Under the pieces are notes generated by a model. The model was not told where the DNA came from and made no database searches. It saw only the letters and a program-made list of their open reading frames with translations. From the NCBI GenBank assembly GCA_024231375.1, contig JAAEQP010001179.1:1-19563 (forward strand): a DNA stretch of 19,563 nucleotides. The letters are read 5' to 3'. Positions 6,780 through 14,246 of this stretch are shown in pieces (position 1 is the stretch's first letter; each line of letters opens with the position of its first letter). Source of the stretch: a bacterium (GTDB lineage: Bacteria; Hydrogenedentota; Hydrogenedentia; Hydrogenedentiales; SLHB01). The position numbers and the translations under genes were made by a program.

Positions 6780-7748
6780 ATGGACACCCTTAACCTGCCG
6801 GTAAATCGGAAGAACAGCATTGCCGTGGCCCGCATGCTCGAGGCCATGTCGGACGATCTTGAGTTGCAGGTCGTGGGTGGCTTCCAGGGCATCGGAAGGC
6901 CCGTGTTCACGGCGGACGTGAATCGGCCGGGGCTCGCCCTCAGCGGGTATCTGGAGTACTTCGCCAGCGACCGTGTTCAGGTGCTCGGAAACACTGAAAT
7001 CCACTTCATGGAGCAGTTGTCGCCGTCGGAATTGCAGCACCGGTTGGATAGCATGTTCTCTTTCGAAATCCCGGCGTTCCTACTCTCCCGCAACCTTCAA
7101 CCCAGCCCGGTATTGCTGGACAACTGCAACCGGCGGGGCATTCCGGTGCTACAATCGCGCAAGAGCACGGACGAGGTCATCAGCCGGATCATCCTGTTCC
7201 TTGCGGACGAGTTCGCGCCGGAGACGTTGGTGCATGGCACCGCGCTGGACTGCTACGGTGTGGGGTGTCTTATCGTGGGCGCGCCGGGCATCGGTAAGTC
7301 GGAGACGGCGCTGGAACTGGTGGAGCGCGGGCACCGCATCGTGGCAGACGACGTGGTGGCGCTGAAACGGCGGCGCCAGGATTCGCTCTATGCCGAGACG
7401 TCACCGGTCATCGAACACCATATGGAGATCCGGGGCGTCGGCATCATCGACATCAAGAACGTATTCGGCGTGGGCCGGGTGCGCAATTCGAAGCGGATTG
7501 GGCTGGTGGTCGAGCTGGAGGAATGGAGCAAGGAAGCCCAGTACGACCGGACCGGCCTGACCGACGAGTTCGTGAATATCCTGGGCGTGCGGATCCCCTA
7601 CCTCTTGATCCCGGTCCGGCCGGGCCGCAACATTGCCATCATCATCGAGGTGGCCGCGTTGAACCATCGGCTGAAGGAGCTTGGCGTACACCCGGCGCAA
7701 CAGCTCAACGAGAAGCTGATGAACATGATGACCAACGGCAATGCCTGA
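6780..7748 (+). CDS. hprK: HPr kinase/phosphorylase
   Basis: HPrK phosphorylates HPr on its regulatory serine with ATP or pyrophosphate and can reverse the reaction. The 322-residue protein has the usual N-terminal domain (about 1-130) and the catalytic domain from about 140. Visible motifs: VHGTALDCYGVGCLIVG with His152, the P-loop GAPGIGKSE at 167-175, ADDVV at 189-193, the family signature MEIRGVGIIDIKNVFG at 215-230, and PVRPGRNIAIIIEVAALN at 278-295. Gram-positive enzymes usually read GDSGxGKS at the P-loop; here the Asp-Ser pair is Ala-Pro. The Lys and Ser that bind phosphate are kept. The ATG has GGAGG six bases upstream. It overlaps rapZ by 8 bp, so translation is probably coupled. 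Its target HPr is encoded 1.2 kb downstream and has the serine. Confidence 0.95.
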   Translation: MDTLNLPVNRKNSIAVARMLEAMSDDLELQVVGGFQGIGRPVFTADVNRPGLALSGYLEYFASDRVQVLGNTEIHFMEQLSPSELQHRLDSMFSFEIPAFLLSRNLQPSPVLLDNCNRRGIPVLQSRKSTDEVISRIILFLADEFAPETLVHGTALDCYGVGCLIVGAPGIGKSETALELVERGHRIVADDVVALKRRRQDSLYAETSPVIEHHMEIRGVGIIDIKNVFGVGRVRNSKRIGLVVELEEWSKEAQYDRTGLTDEFVNILGVRIPYLLIPVRPGRNIAIIIEVAALNHRLKELGVHPAQQLNEKLMNMMTNGNA

Positions 7749-8625
7749 TTCACCGCGATTTGTGCTGGTCACGGGCCTCTCGGGGGCGGGCAAGAGCCAA
7801 GCCCTGAAATTCCTGGAAGACCTCGAGTACTACTGCGTGGACAATCTTCCCGCGGCCCTGATCCCGGTATTCGGCGATCTGGTGGTGAAGGCCGCGCGGC
7901 CGTGGAAACGGATTGCGGTGTGCGTGGACGCCCGGTCTGGCGAAGACTTGCTCAAGCTGCCCGGCTACCTGGACCAGGTGGCGGAACAGGGCATTCACCC
8001 CGATACGCTGTTCCTGGATACGGCGGATGCAGTGCTTGTTCACAGGTACAGCGAGTCACGACGACGTCACCCCTGCGCGCCGGCCGGGAGCGTCGAGGAG
8101 GGCATCCGCCGGGAGCGGCTGCTGCTGGATCCGATCCGGGGTCGGGCGGACCTCCTTCTGGATACGAGTTCGACGTCGGTGGCGGAATTGCGGGAGCGAA
8201 TCGCCACGGCGTTCAGCGGGGCCAAGGAAACCCAGCAGATGCTGGTCCGTGTGGTGTCGTTCGGATTCAAACACGGGTTGCCACCGGAGGCCGATCTGGT
8301 CTTCGACGTGCGATTTCTCCCCAACCCATTTTACGACACAGACTTAAGACCTCTGGATGGCACGGAGCCCGGTGTTCGAACATTCGTGTTGGACAATCGG
8401 GACGCCGTCGAATTCCTGGAACGCGTGAAGGGGTTTCTGAAGTTTCTGATCCCCCGGTACGCGGCGGAACCCAAGTCGTATCTTACGGTTGCGGTGGGAT
8501 GCACGGGAGGCCGACACCGGTCGGTGGCCGTGGCCCATGAATTGATGGTGTTTCTGCGGGAGTTGAACTGCAATGCGCGCATCCGCCATCGCGACATTGC
8601 GCTGGATTCCCCGCAGTCGCTCTGA
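7741..8625 (+). CDS. rapZ: RapZ nucleotide-binding RNase adapter protein
   Basis: RapZ (YvcJ/YhbJ family) is an RNA-binding P-loop protein. In E. coli it guides RNase E to the sRNA GlmZ and so controls glucosamine-6-phosphate synthase; in Bacillus its role differs. The 294-residue protein has Walker A GLSGAGKS at 12-19, the VDNLP segment at 33-37, RRRHP at 107-111, SFGFKHGLP at 173-181, RFLPNPFY at 191-198 and the C-terminal GCTGGRHRSV at 253-262, all typical of the family. The ATG lies inside the hprK end (overlap 7741-7748). Whether it controls amino-sugar synthesis here depends on a glmS target that is not in this window. Confidence 0.96.
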   Translation: MPDSPRFVLVTGLSGAGKSQALKFLEDLEYYCVDNLPAALIPVFGDLVVKAARPWKRIAVCVDARSGEDLLKLPGYLDQVAEQGIHPDTLFLDTADAVLVHRYSESRRRHPCAPAGSVEEGIRRERLLLDPIRGRADLLLDTSSTSVAELRERIATAFSGAKETQQMLVRVVSFGFKHGLPPEADLVFDVRFLPNPFYDTDLRPLDGTEPGVRTFVLDNRDAVEFLERVKGFLKFLIPRYAAEPKSYLTVAVGCTGGRHRSVAVAHELMVFLRELNCNARIRHRDIALDSPQSL

Positions 8626-8639
8626 TGACGCTCGCCAGG

Positions 8640-8662
8640 GGGTTCCCGCAGGCCCGGAACCC
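8640..8662 (+). terminator. Hairpin after rapZ, possible terminator without T-tract
   Basis: GGGTTCC (8640-8646) pairs perfectly with GGAACCC (8656-8662) around a 9-base loop, 14 bases beyond the rapZ stop. No run of T follows directly (GTTCTCGCC). It lies before a new promoter at 8707, a sensible place for the hpf-hprK-rapZ transcript to end, but the lack of a T-tract leaves doubt. Confidence 0.4.
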
Positions 8663-8706
8663 GTTCTCGCCACCCCTTTGCCGACTCGAGGATTAGGTGA
8701 TTGCCT

Positions 8707-8735
8707 TTGAAATAGATCCTTGAATGCGCTATATT
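8707..8735 (+). promoter_or_regulatory. Strong sigma70 promoter of ptsH-ptsI-dxr-rseP
   Basis: TTGAAA (8707-8712), a 17-bp spacer and TATATT (8730-8735) match the consensus at 5 of 6 positions in each box. The AT-rich patch stands out in the GC-rich intergenic DNA. Transcription would start near 8742, giving an unusually long leader of about 190 nt to ptsH. Confidence 0.7.
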
Positions 8736-8741
8736 TAGGTG

Positions 8742-8934
8742 TTGGAGGACGCGGAACGAGCGGGCCACTTGTAAGGAGCGGAGGCGAGTGCGGCAACCGT
8801 GGCACCGGAGAGGGCGTGGGCGCCTGACGCGTGTGCCCGACAGGGCGCGGTCCTGACCCCGCCTCTCTGCTCATACCCGGTGGAGGTGCATCCACCGCTG
8901 AGAGTGTGTTCCCCACTGTTGTATAGGACGAACC
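8742..8934 (+). promoter_or_regulatory. Structured 5' leader of ptsH, possible cis-regulatory RNA or small RNA
   Basis: The leader can form several stems. 8761-8768 pairs with 8799-8807 (8 bp with one bulged A). 8806-8813 pairs with 8862-8869 (8 bp, one G-T pair) and encloses 8818-8823 with 8833-8838 (6 bp, one G-T pair). A compact hairpin 8878-8897 has 7 perfect base pairs around GGTGCA. The first two stems share bases 8806-8807, so they may be alternatives. The ptsH ribosome site AGGA is at 8925-8928. I do not match it to any known riboswitch. Together with the terminator-like hairpin and the promoter, this accounts for the 309-bp gap after rapZ. Confidence 0.45.
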
Positions 8935-9207
8935 ATGGACGAGATCACGGAAGAACTGGTCATCGCGAACAAGCTTGGTCTGCACGCCCGGCCGGCGGCG
9001 ACACTTGTTCAGAAGGTCTTGCAGTTCTCAAGCGATGTGCATATATCGTTGAACGGGCACCGGGTCAATGCGAAGAGCATCATGGGCTTACTGACGCTGG
9101 CCGCGGCCCAGGGCAGCCGTCTGTCGGTGACGTGCAAGGGCTCGGACGCCCGGGACACGATGGACGCGATCCGGGCGCTCGTTGAATCGGGGTTCGGGGA
9201 AGACTAG
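8935..9207 (+). CDS. ptsH: Phosphocarrier protein HPr
   Basis: HPr passes phosphate from enzyme I to downstream acceptors and is also a target of HPr kinase. The 90-residue protein has catalytic His17 in GLHARPAA and regulatory Ser48 in AKSIMGLLTL, the environment recognised by HPrK. Both sites are intact, which supports dual control and agrees with the hprK gene upstream. The ATG has AGGA six bases before it. The stop shares one base with the ptsI GTG (TAGTG), so translation is coupled. No EII component is present in this window, so the phosphate acceptor is unknown. Confidence 0.97.
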   Translation: MDEITEELVIANKLGLHARPAATLVQKVLQFSSDVHISLNGHRVNAKSIMGLLTLAAAQGSRLSVTCKGSDARDTMDAIRALVESGFGED

Positions 9208-11000
9208 TGGAGATAACGCTTCGCGGCATAGGGGTCTCGCCCGGGATCGCGATCGGACCGGCGCTGACGTTCGGTGTCCAGACGCTTGACATCCCCGAGT
9301 ACCAGGTGGACGACAAGCGGGCGGAGCTGGGTCGGTTCGAGGAAGCGGTGGAATCGGTCCGTGCCGATCTGAAGCGGTTGCACGAGGTAACCTCGCAGAA
9401 GCTCGGTGCCCAACACGCCGACATCTTCACGGTCCATCTGATGCTGCTGGAGGACGTCACGCTCCGCGAAGAGATCGAGCAGCACCTCGAGTCCGAGAGG
9501 ATGAACATCGAGTACCTGTTGAACGACCTAATCGCGCGGTACTCGAAGGTCATGGAGTCTCTCGACGACCCGTCCTTCCGCGAACGCGGCAAAGACTTGG
9601 TGGATGTGGGCCAGCGCCTCCTGAGCAAGTTACTGAATACCGATCTGGAAACGTTGGAGCATCTTGACCGCCCGTCGGTCGTGGTTGCACACGACCTAGC
9701 GCCGTCGGACACGGCCAAGGTGGATCTGGTCAACACCCTGGGCATTGCAACGGACGTGAGCGGGCCCACATCGCATACGGCGATTCTGGCCCGGGCGTTC
9801 GAGCTGCCGGCGGTGGTCGGGTTGAAGTACGTGGGCGCTCACACCCTTCCGGGCGACACGGTGATTGTCGACGGTACGCGGGGCGAGGTGATCCTGCGGC
9901 CGGACGAGAAGACCCTGGCCCGGTTCATCGAGACGAAGAAGCGCGAGGACCAACGCCGCAAGGCGCTGCTGGCCGCCGAGACGAGACCCAGCGCCACGGA
10001 GGACGGCCACGAGGTTCCGACCTACGCGAATATCGAGTTGCCGGTGGAGGTATCGCACAGCCTCAAAGCAAACGCGCTGGGCATTGGCCTTTACCGGACG
10101 GAATACTTGTTCCTGAATCGGATCACGCTGCCCACGGAAGACGAGCAGTACGAGGCGTACGTGGAGGTCGCCGAGGCGCTGAAGCCTGCACCGGTGACAT
10201 TGCGGACCCTGGACCTGGGCGGCGACAAATTCGCGTCGCACCTGCGGCTGGCCGAGGAGATCAACCCGCAGTTGGGCTGGCGCGCCATTCGTTTTTGTCT
10301 CGAGCGGCCGGACATCTTCAAGGCCCAGTTGCGCGCCATGCTACGTGCCAGCGTGCAGGGCAACGTACAGATTATGTTCCCGCTCATCAGCGGACTGGAC
10401 GAAATGCTGCGGGTGAAGGAAGTGGTGCGCCAGGTTATGGAGGATCTGGATCGCCGGGGGGTGGAATACGACCGCGACATCAAGGTCGGCACGATGATCG
10501 AAGTGCCGTCCGCGGTGGAGGTGGCGCCCTATCTCGCGAAGGTGTGCGATTTCTTCAGCATCGGGACAAATGACCTGATCCAGTATTCCTTGGCCGTGGA
10601 CCGGATCAACGAGAAGATCGCCCATATGTATGAACCGGCCCATCCGGCGGTCCTGAGTATGATCGCCAGAACCGTCAAGGCCGCAAAGGCGGAACGAATC
10701 GACTGCGGCATCTGCGGCGAGATGGCAGGCGATCCGGTGTTCACGGAATTGCTGGTGGGACTGGGCGTCACCTCGTTGAGTATGTCGTCGGTGGCCATTC
10801 CCGCCGTGCGGGCGGAACTGTCCAGTCTCCGGATGACGGCAGCGCGGAGGCTCACGAAACGGGTGCTGACCATGGGGTCGGTATCCGAGATCCGGGCGTT
10901 GCTGGACAAACGGCACGAGGAACGACGCACCATCGACACGTTCTTGGACGGAATCGAGGCCGACGCGCAAGACGCCGATGCGCCGGAAAGCCGGGAGTAG
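9207..11000 (+). CDS. ptsI: Phosphoenolpyruvate-protein phosphotransferase (enzyme I)
   Basis: Enzyme I takes phosphate from PEP and gives it to HPr. The protein has 597 residues, somewhat longer than the typical 575 because of a charged C-terminal tail. Seen in it: the N-terminal IGVSPGIAIGPA at 8-19, the phosphorylated His190 in SGPTSHTAI (families usually read GGxTSHxAI, so the first Gly is Ser here), LYRTEYLF at 295-302, DLGGDK at 336-341, MFPLISG at 390-396, GTMIEVPSA at 428-436, GTNDLIQY at 453-460 and the active-site Cys503 in CGICGEMAGD. There is no N-terminal GAF domain, so it is the ordinary enzyme I rather than the nitrogen-type PtsP. The start is GTG, overlapping the ptsH stop by one base. 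dxr follows 6 bp later. Confidence 0.97.
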   Translation: MEITLRGIGVSPGIAIGPALTFGVQTLDIPEYQVDDKRAELGRFEEAVESVRADLKRLHEVTSQKLGAQHADIFTVHLMLLEDVTLREEIEQHLESERMNIEYLLNDLIARYSKVMESLDDPSFRERGKDLVDVGQRLLSKLLNTDLETLEHLDRPSVVVAHDLAPSDTAKVDLVNTLGIATDVSGPTSHTAILARAFELPAVVGLKYVGAHTLPGDTVIVDGTRGEVILRPDEKTLARFIETKKREDQRRKALLAAETRPSATEDGHEVPTYANIELPVEVSHSLKANALGIGLYRTEYLFLNRITLPTEDEQYEAYVEVAEALKPAPVTLRTLDLGGDKFASHLRLAEEINPQLGWRAIRFCLERPDIFKAQLRAMLRASVQGNVQIMFPLISGLDEMLRVKEVVRQVMEDLDRRGVEYDRDIKVGTMIEVPSAVEVAPYLAKVCDFFSIGTNDLIQYSLAVDRINEKIAHMYEPAHPAVLSMIARTVKAAKAERIDCGICGEMAGDPVFTELLVGLGVTSLSMSSVAIPAVRAELSSLRMTAARRLTKRVLTMGSVSEIRALLDKRHEERRTIDTFLDGIEADAQDADAPESRE

Positions 11001-11006
11001 CAGTCT

Positions 11007-12161
11007 GTGGCGACACGAGTGACGATTCTTGGCGCTACGGGCTCGATTGGGCGGAGCGCGCTCGACGTGGTGCGGCGCTACCCGGATCAATTCGAGGTCG
11101 CGGGGTTGGCCGTCCAATCGAACGTCGATCTTCTGGCTGACCAGATCGCCGAGTTCAACCCGCCCCGGGTGGCGGTGGTTGACACAGACGCGGCGTTGCG
11201 GTTGTCCAACCGGGTCGCCGGCGTCGAGGTGCTGGCAGGACCGGAGGGTCTGGAAGAACTGGCCCAAGCCGATACAGACGTGGTGCTTTGCGCCATCGTA
11301 GGCGCGGCGGGGCTGGGCCCGATACTTGCCGCCATCGAAGCGGGTCACCGGATCGCGCTTGCCAACAAGGAACCGCTCGTCATGGCGGGCGAGTTGGTGA
11401 TGGCGCGTGCGCGGGAACGCGGCGTGAAGGTGCTCCCCGTGGACAGCGAGCACAGCGCCATTTTCCAGTGCCTGGAAGGTCGGCAGATTGAAGAAGTCAC
11501 GAGTATTCACCTGACGGCGTCGGGCGGACCCTTCTACCGGCAGCCGCGGGAAGCGTTGCAGGCGGTGACGCCGAATGAAGCGGCCTCCCATCCGACGTGG
11601 GATATGGGTCGCAAAATCAGTGTGGACTCGGCGACCTTGATGAACAAGGGACTCGAGGTGATCGAGGCCATGTGGCTGTTTGGCGCCGCCTTGGACCGAA
11701 TCCAGGTGGTGATTCACCCTCAGAGCATTGTGCATAGTCTGGTGGAATTCACGGACGGCGGGATCCTGGCGCATCTGGGACCGACGGACATGAAGTTCCC
11801 GATCCAGTATGCGTTGACGTGGCCGGATCGCGCTGCCTCGGCGATGGGCCGGCTGGACTTGACGACGATGCCGGCATTGACGTTTGCGGCGCCGGAATTC
11901 GACGAGTTCCCGTGCCTGGGATACGCGCGTGAAGCGGCTCGGGCCGGCGGTACGGCACCCGCTATCTTGAATGCGGCCAATGAAGAGGCGGTCCGGGCAT
12001 TCTGCGGCCATCGGATCGCGTTTCTTCAGATCGGTGACGTCGTGCGGGCGGCGTTGGACGGATGCGAGGCGACGGACACAATGACGTTGGAGGCCGTGAT
12101 GGAAGCGGACGCGGCGGCGCGCCGCCATGCGTTGGATGTAGTCTGCAATCTTGAACCATAG
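11007..12161 (+). CDS. dxr: 1-deoxy-D-xylulose 5-phosphate reductoisomerase
   Basis: Dxr makes 2-C-methyl-D-erythritol 4-phosphate from DXP with NADPH, the committed step of the MEP isoprenoid pathway. The 384-residue protein shows the nucleotide-binding GATGSIG at 9-15, ANKEPLV at 119-125, metal ligands Asp146 and Glu148 in DSEHSAIFQ, SGGPF at 172-176, and HPTWDMGRKISVDSATLMNK at 195-214 followed by Glu217. The length is usual. GTG is the start, six bases after ptsI. rseP follows 8 bp later, and its ribosome site overlaps the dxr stop. dxr-rseP adjacency is common in bacteria (often with uppS and cdsA); the unusual part is its fusion to ptsHI on the upstream side. Confidence 0.97.
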   Translation: MATRVTILGATGSIGRSALDVVRRYPDQFEVAGLAVQSNVDLLADQIAEFNPPRVAVVDTDAALRLSNRVAGVEVLAGPEGLEELAQADTDVVLCAIVGAAGLGPILAAIEAGHRIALANKEPLVMAGELVMARARERGVKVLPVDSEHSAIFQCLEGRQIEEVTSIHLTASGGPFYRQPREALQAVTPNEAASHPTWDMGRKISVDSATLMNKGLEVIEAMWLFGAALDRIQVVIHPQSIVHSLVEFTDGGILAHLGPTDMKFPIQYALTWPDRAASAMGRLDLTTMPALTFAAPEFDEFPCLGYAREAARAGGTAPAILNAANEEAVRAFCGHRIAFLQIGDVVRAALDGCEATDTMTLEAVMEADAAARRHALDVVCNLEP

Positions 12162-12169
12162 GAAGTGAA

Positions 12170-14149
12170 ATGGGTTATCTCTGGGACATAGGGGTCTTTC
12201 TGGTTGTGCTGGCCGAGTTGGTGTTCTTTCACGAACTGGGCCACTTTCTGGCGGCCAAACTGTGCGGCGTGTTCTGCGACCGCTTCAGCATCGGCATGCC
12301 GCCCAGGCTGTTCGGGTTCCGCTGGGGGGAGACCGACTACTGCATAGGCGCACTGCCCATCGGCGGATACGTGAAGATGGCCGGGCAAGAGGACGTGCCC
12401 CAGACCGACGATGAACGACGCAAAGAGTACGGACATGTGCCGCCCGAACGGTGGCTGACCAACAAACCCCGATGGCAACGGGCCATCGTGTTTGCCGCGG
12501 GTCCGCTGATGAACGTGGTTCTCGGCATCGTCCTCTACGGCATCGTGGCGGCGGTTGGCGCCGATGTGCCCGAGACGAAGGTGGACAACCGCATCGGCAT
12601 GGTCGAGCCGGGATCGCCGGCCGAAGTAGCGCCGCTGTATCAGGTGGTGGGCTCCAGGGACTCCGTGGACTTCTCACAGGCGCCGTCCGCCGCAGGCTGG
12701 CGGACGGGCGACCGAATCGCGTCGATCAACGGGAGCCGGGTGACCAGCATAGGCGATGTGGCCTTCGACGCGGTTTTGGGCGAAGGCGAGGAGCTTGAGG
12801 TCGAAATCGAGCGGACATGCCCGGATGGAACGGTGACGCGATATCTTTCGCCGGTAGCCCCCCGCCGGTTGGACGACGAGCGTCACGCCCGGTTCGGAGT
12901 GGCGCCATTCCAGACGGCGCTCGTGTCCAGCGTACGGGACGACATGCCCGCAGCGGGAAGCGGCATTCAGCCGGACGACATCATCGTTCGTGCCAATGGC
13001 CGATTGGTGGACACGCCAACCTTCATTGCCATGACCGAAGTGTTGACCAACGGCGAGACGATGGAACTTGAATTGGAACGGGACGGGGAAACCATCGGCG
13101 TGACGGTGCAACCCGCGAAGGTGGGACGTTTCCAGGGGGTCTCGTTCTGGCCGCCCCTGAACTGGGGCCTAATGGCGACCGACGACACGCCCCTCGAGGT
13201 GGCCTTCAAGGACGACCGCGCGGACGCGTTTTTCGCGGATACGGACCTCGGCGAGGGCGACGTGGTGACGGCTATTGACGGCCAAGAGGCGTCGTTCCCC
13301 GCGTTGTGGGACATCTACACGTCCGAACCGGGCCGGGAACTGACAGTGACCGTGCGGCGCGCCAAGACGCTGTTTGGCCTCTTCGGTGGCGGCGAGGAAG
13401 ATTCACTTACCTTGACGGTGGCCCAGATCGCACAGGCCGTGACGGAATTCGACATCGACGGACGACCGGAGGTGGCCGCGGTGGACGAGGATGTCGCGGA
13501 GACGACGGGGTTGCAGCGGAAGGACATCGTCACCACGGTGAACGGTGAGCCGGCGACGGCGGCTCTGCTCCGGGATCTGGAGGACGCGGCGATAGGCGAG
13601 CAACTGGCGCTCGCCGTGGAGCGGCCGTCGATAGGGTTGGGCCTTCTCCAGGAGGCGGAGACGCGGGAAGCGACGCTGGAGGTGACGCCGGTGGGCGCCA
13701 TCGGCATCGCCATGGGTGTGAAGACGGTGTTCTACCGGGTGCCGTTACCCCGGGTGGTGCCGGAAGCGATCCGGCAGGGATTGCAGGCTTTCTCCCGTAC
13801 GGTCCGGACCGTGGTGGGATTGTTGACGGGCGGCCTCAGCCCGCGCGATCTGGGCGGCCCGGTGTTGATCTATCAAGTGACGACGAGTGCGGCCCGGTCG
13901 AGTTTCTCGTTGCTTCTGGAGATGACCGCATTCATCAGCATCAACCTGTGCGTGTTCAATCTGCTACCGCTGCCCGTGCTCGATGGCGGCCACCTGGTGT
14001 TGCTGGGCGTCGAGGCCATCCGCAGGAAACCCCTCGACGTGCGGATCGTGGAACGGGTGCAGCAGTTCGGACTACTTTTCATCATCGCGTTGTTTCTATT
14101 CATCACGGTAAACGACATCTCGCGCATTCTGTCCATGATGGTTCCGTAG
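12170..14149 (+). CDS. rseP: RseP-type site-2 membrane metalloprotease with about four PDZ-like repeats
   Basis: RseP cuts membrane-spanning substrates such as anti-sigma factors and leftover signal peptides. The 659-residue protein has the zinc motif HELGH at 21-25 in the first membrane segment, a second segment at about 105-128, and the late LDG motif (NLLPLPVLDGGHL, 597-609) with membrane segments at about 583-602 and 633-650. RseP is usually about 450 residues with two PDZ domains. Here the extracytoplasmic part runs from about 138 to 515 and holds four PDZ-like units: about 141-247, 248-328, 350-417 and 433-506, each with a GxxxxDxIxxxNG-like segment (RTGDRIASINGSR, IQPDDIIVRANGR, GEGDVVTAIDGQE, LQRKDIVTTVNGE). 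ATG start with GGAAG upstream. It is the last gene of the likely ptsHI-dxr-rseP transcript. Confidence 0.93.
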   Translation: MGYLWDIGVFLVVLAELVFFHELGHFLAAKLCGVFCDRFSIGMPPRLFGFRWGETDYCIGALPIGGYVKMAGQEDVPQTDDERRKEYGHVPPERWLTNKPRWQRAIVFAAGPLMNVVLGIVLYGIVAAVGADVPETKVDNRIGMVEPGSPAEVAPLYQVVGSRDSVDFSQAPSAAGWRTGDRIASINGSRVTSIGDVAFDAVLGEGEELEVEIERTCPDGTVTRYLSPVAPRRLDDERHARFGVAPFQTALVSSVRDDMPAAGSGIQPDDIIVRANGRLVDTPTFIAMTEVLTNGETMELELERDGETIGVTVQPAKVGRFQGVSFWPPLNWGLMATDDTPLEVAFKDDRADAFFADTDLGEGDVVTAIDGQEASFPALWDIYTSEPGRELTVTVRRAKTLFGLFGGGEEDSLTLTVAQIAQAVTEFDIDGRPEVAAVDEDVAETTGLQRKDIVTTVNGEPATAALLRDLEDAAIGEQLALAVERPSIGLGLLQEAETREATLEVTPVGAIGIAMGVKTVFYRVPLPRVVPEAIRQGLQAFSRTVRTVVGLLTGGLSPRDLGGPVLIYQVTTSAARSSFSLLLEMTAFISINLCVFNLLPLPVLDGGHLVLLGVEAIRRKPLDVRIVERVQQFGLLFIIALFLFITVNDISRILSMMVP

Positions 14150-14246
14150 CCCCCGGGCATCGCCACGGGAACGCGCGACGGACACCAATGAGACAGATTC
14201 GCTTTCGGGGTAATCCCTCAACGGACAAGGAGAACGAAGAGGAACC

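Noticed and set aside
8824..8838. TGACGCGTGTGCC segment resembling part of the E. coli 4.5S SRP RNA
   Set aside because: The SRP RNA core (GGAAG-type tetraloop with the AGCAGCC strand) is absent upstream, so the short match is chance.
8894..8905. CTGAGA in the ptsH leader as a thiamine (TPP) riboswitch element
   Set aside because: The other conserved TPP blocks (the CTGATC-type segment and its spacing) are missing, and the downstream genes are not thiamine genes.
10341..12128. Long minus-strand open frame of 595 codons opposite ptsI and dxr
   Set aside because: It lies entirely antisense to two enzymes with intact catalytic motifs, has low-complexity Arg/His-rich composition typical of GC-rich shadow frames, and shows no recognisable domain.
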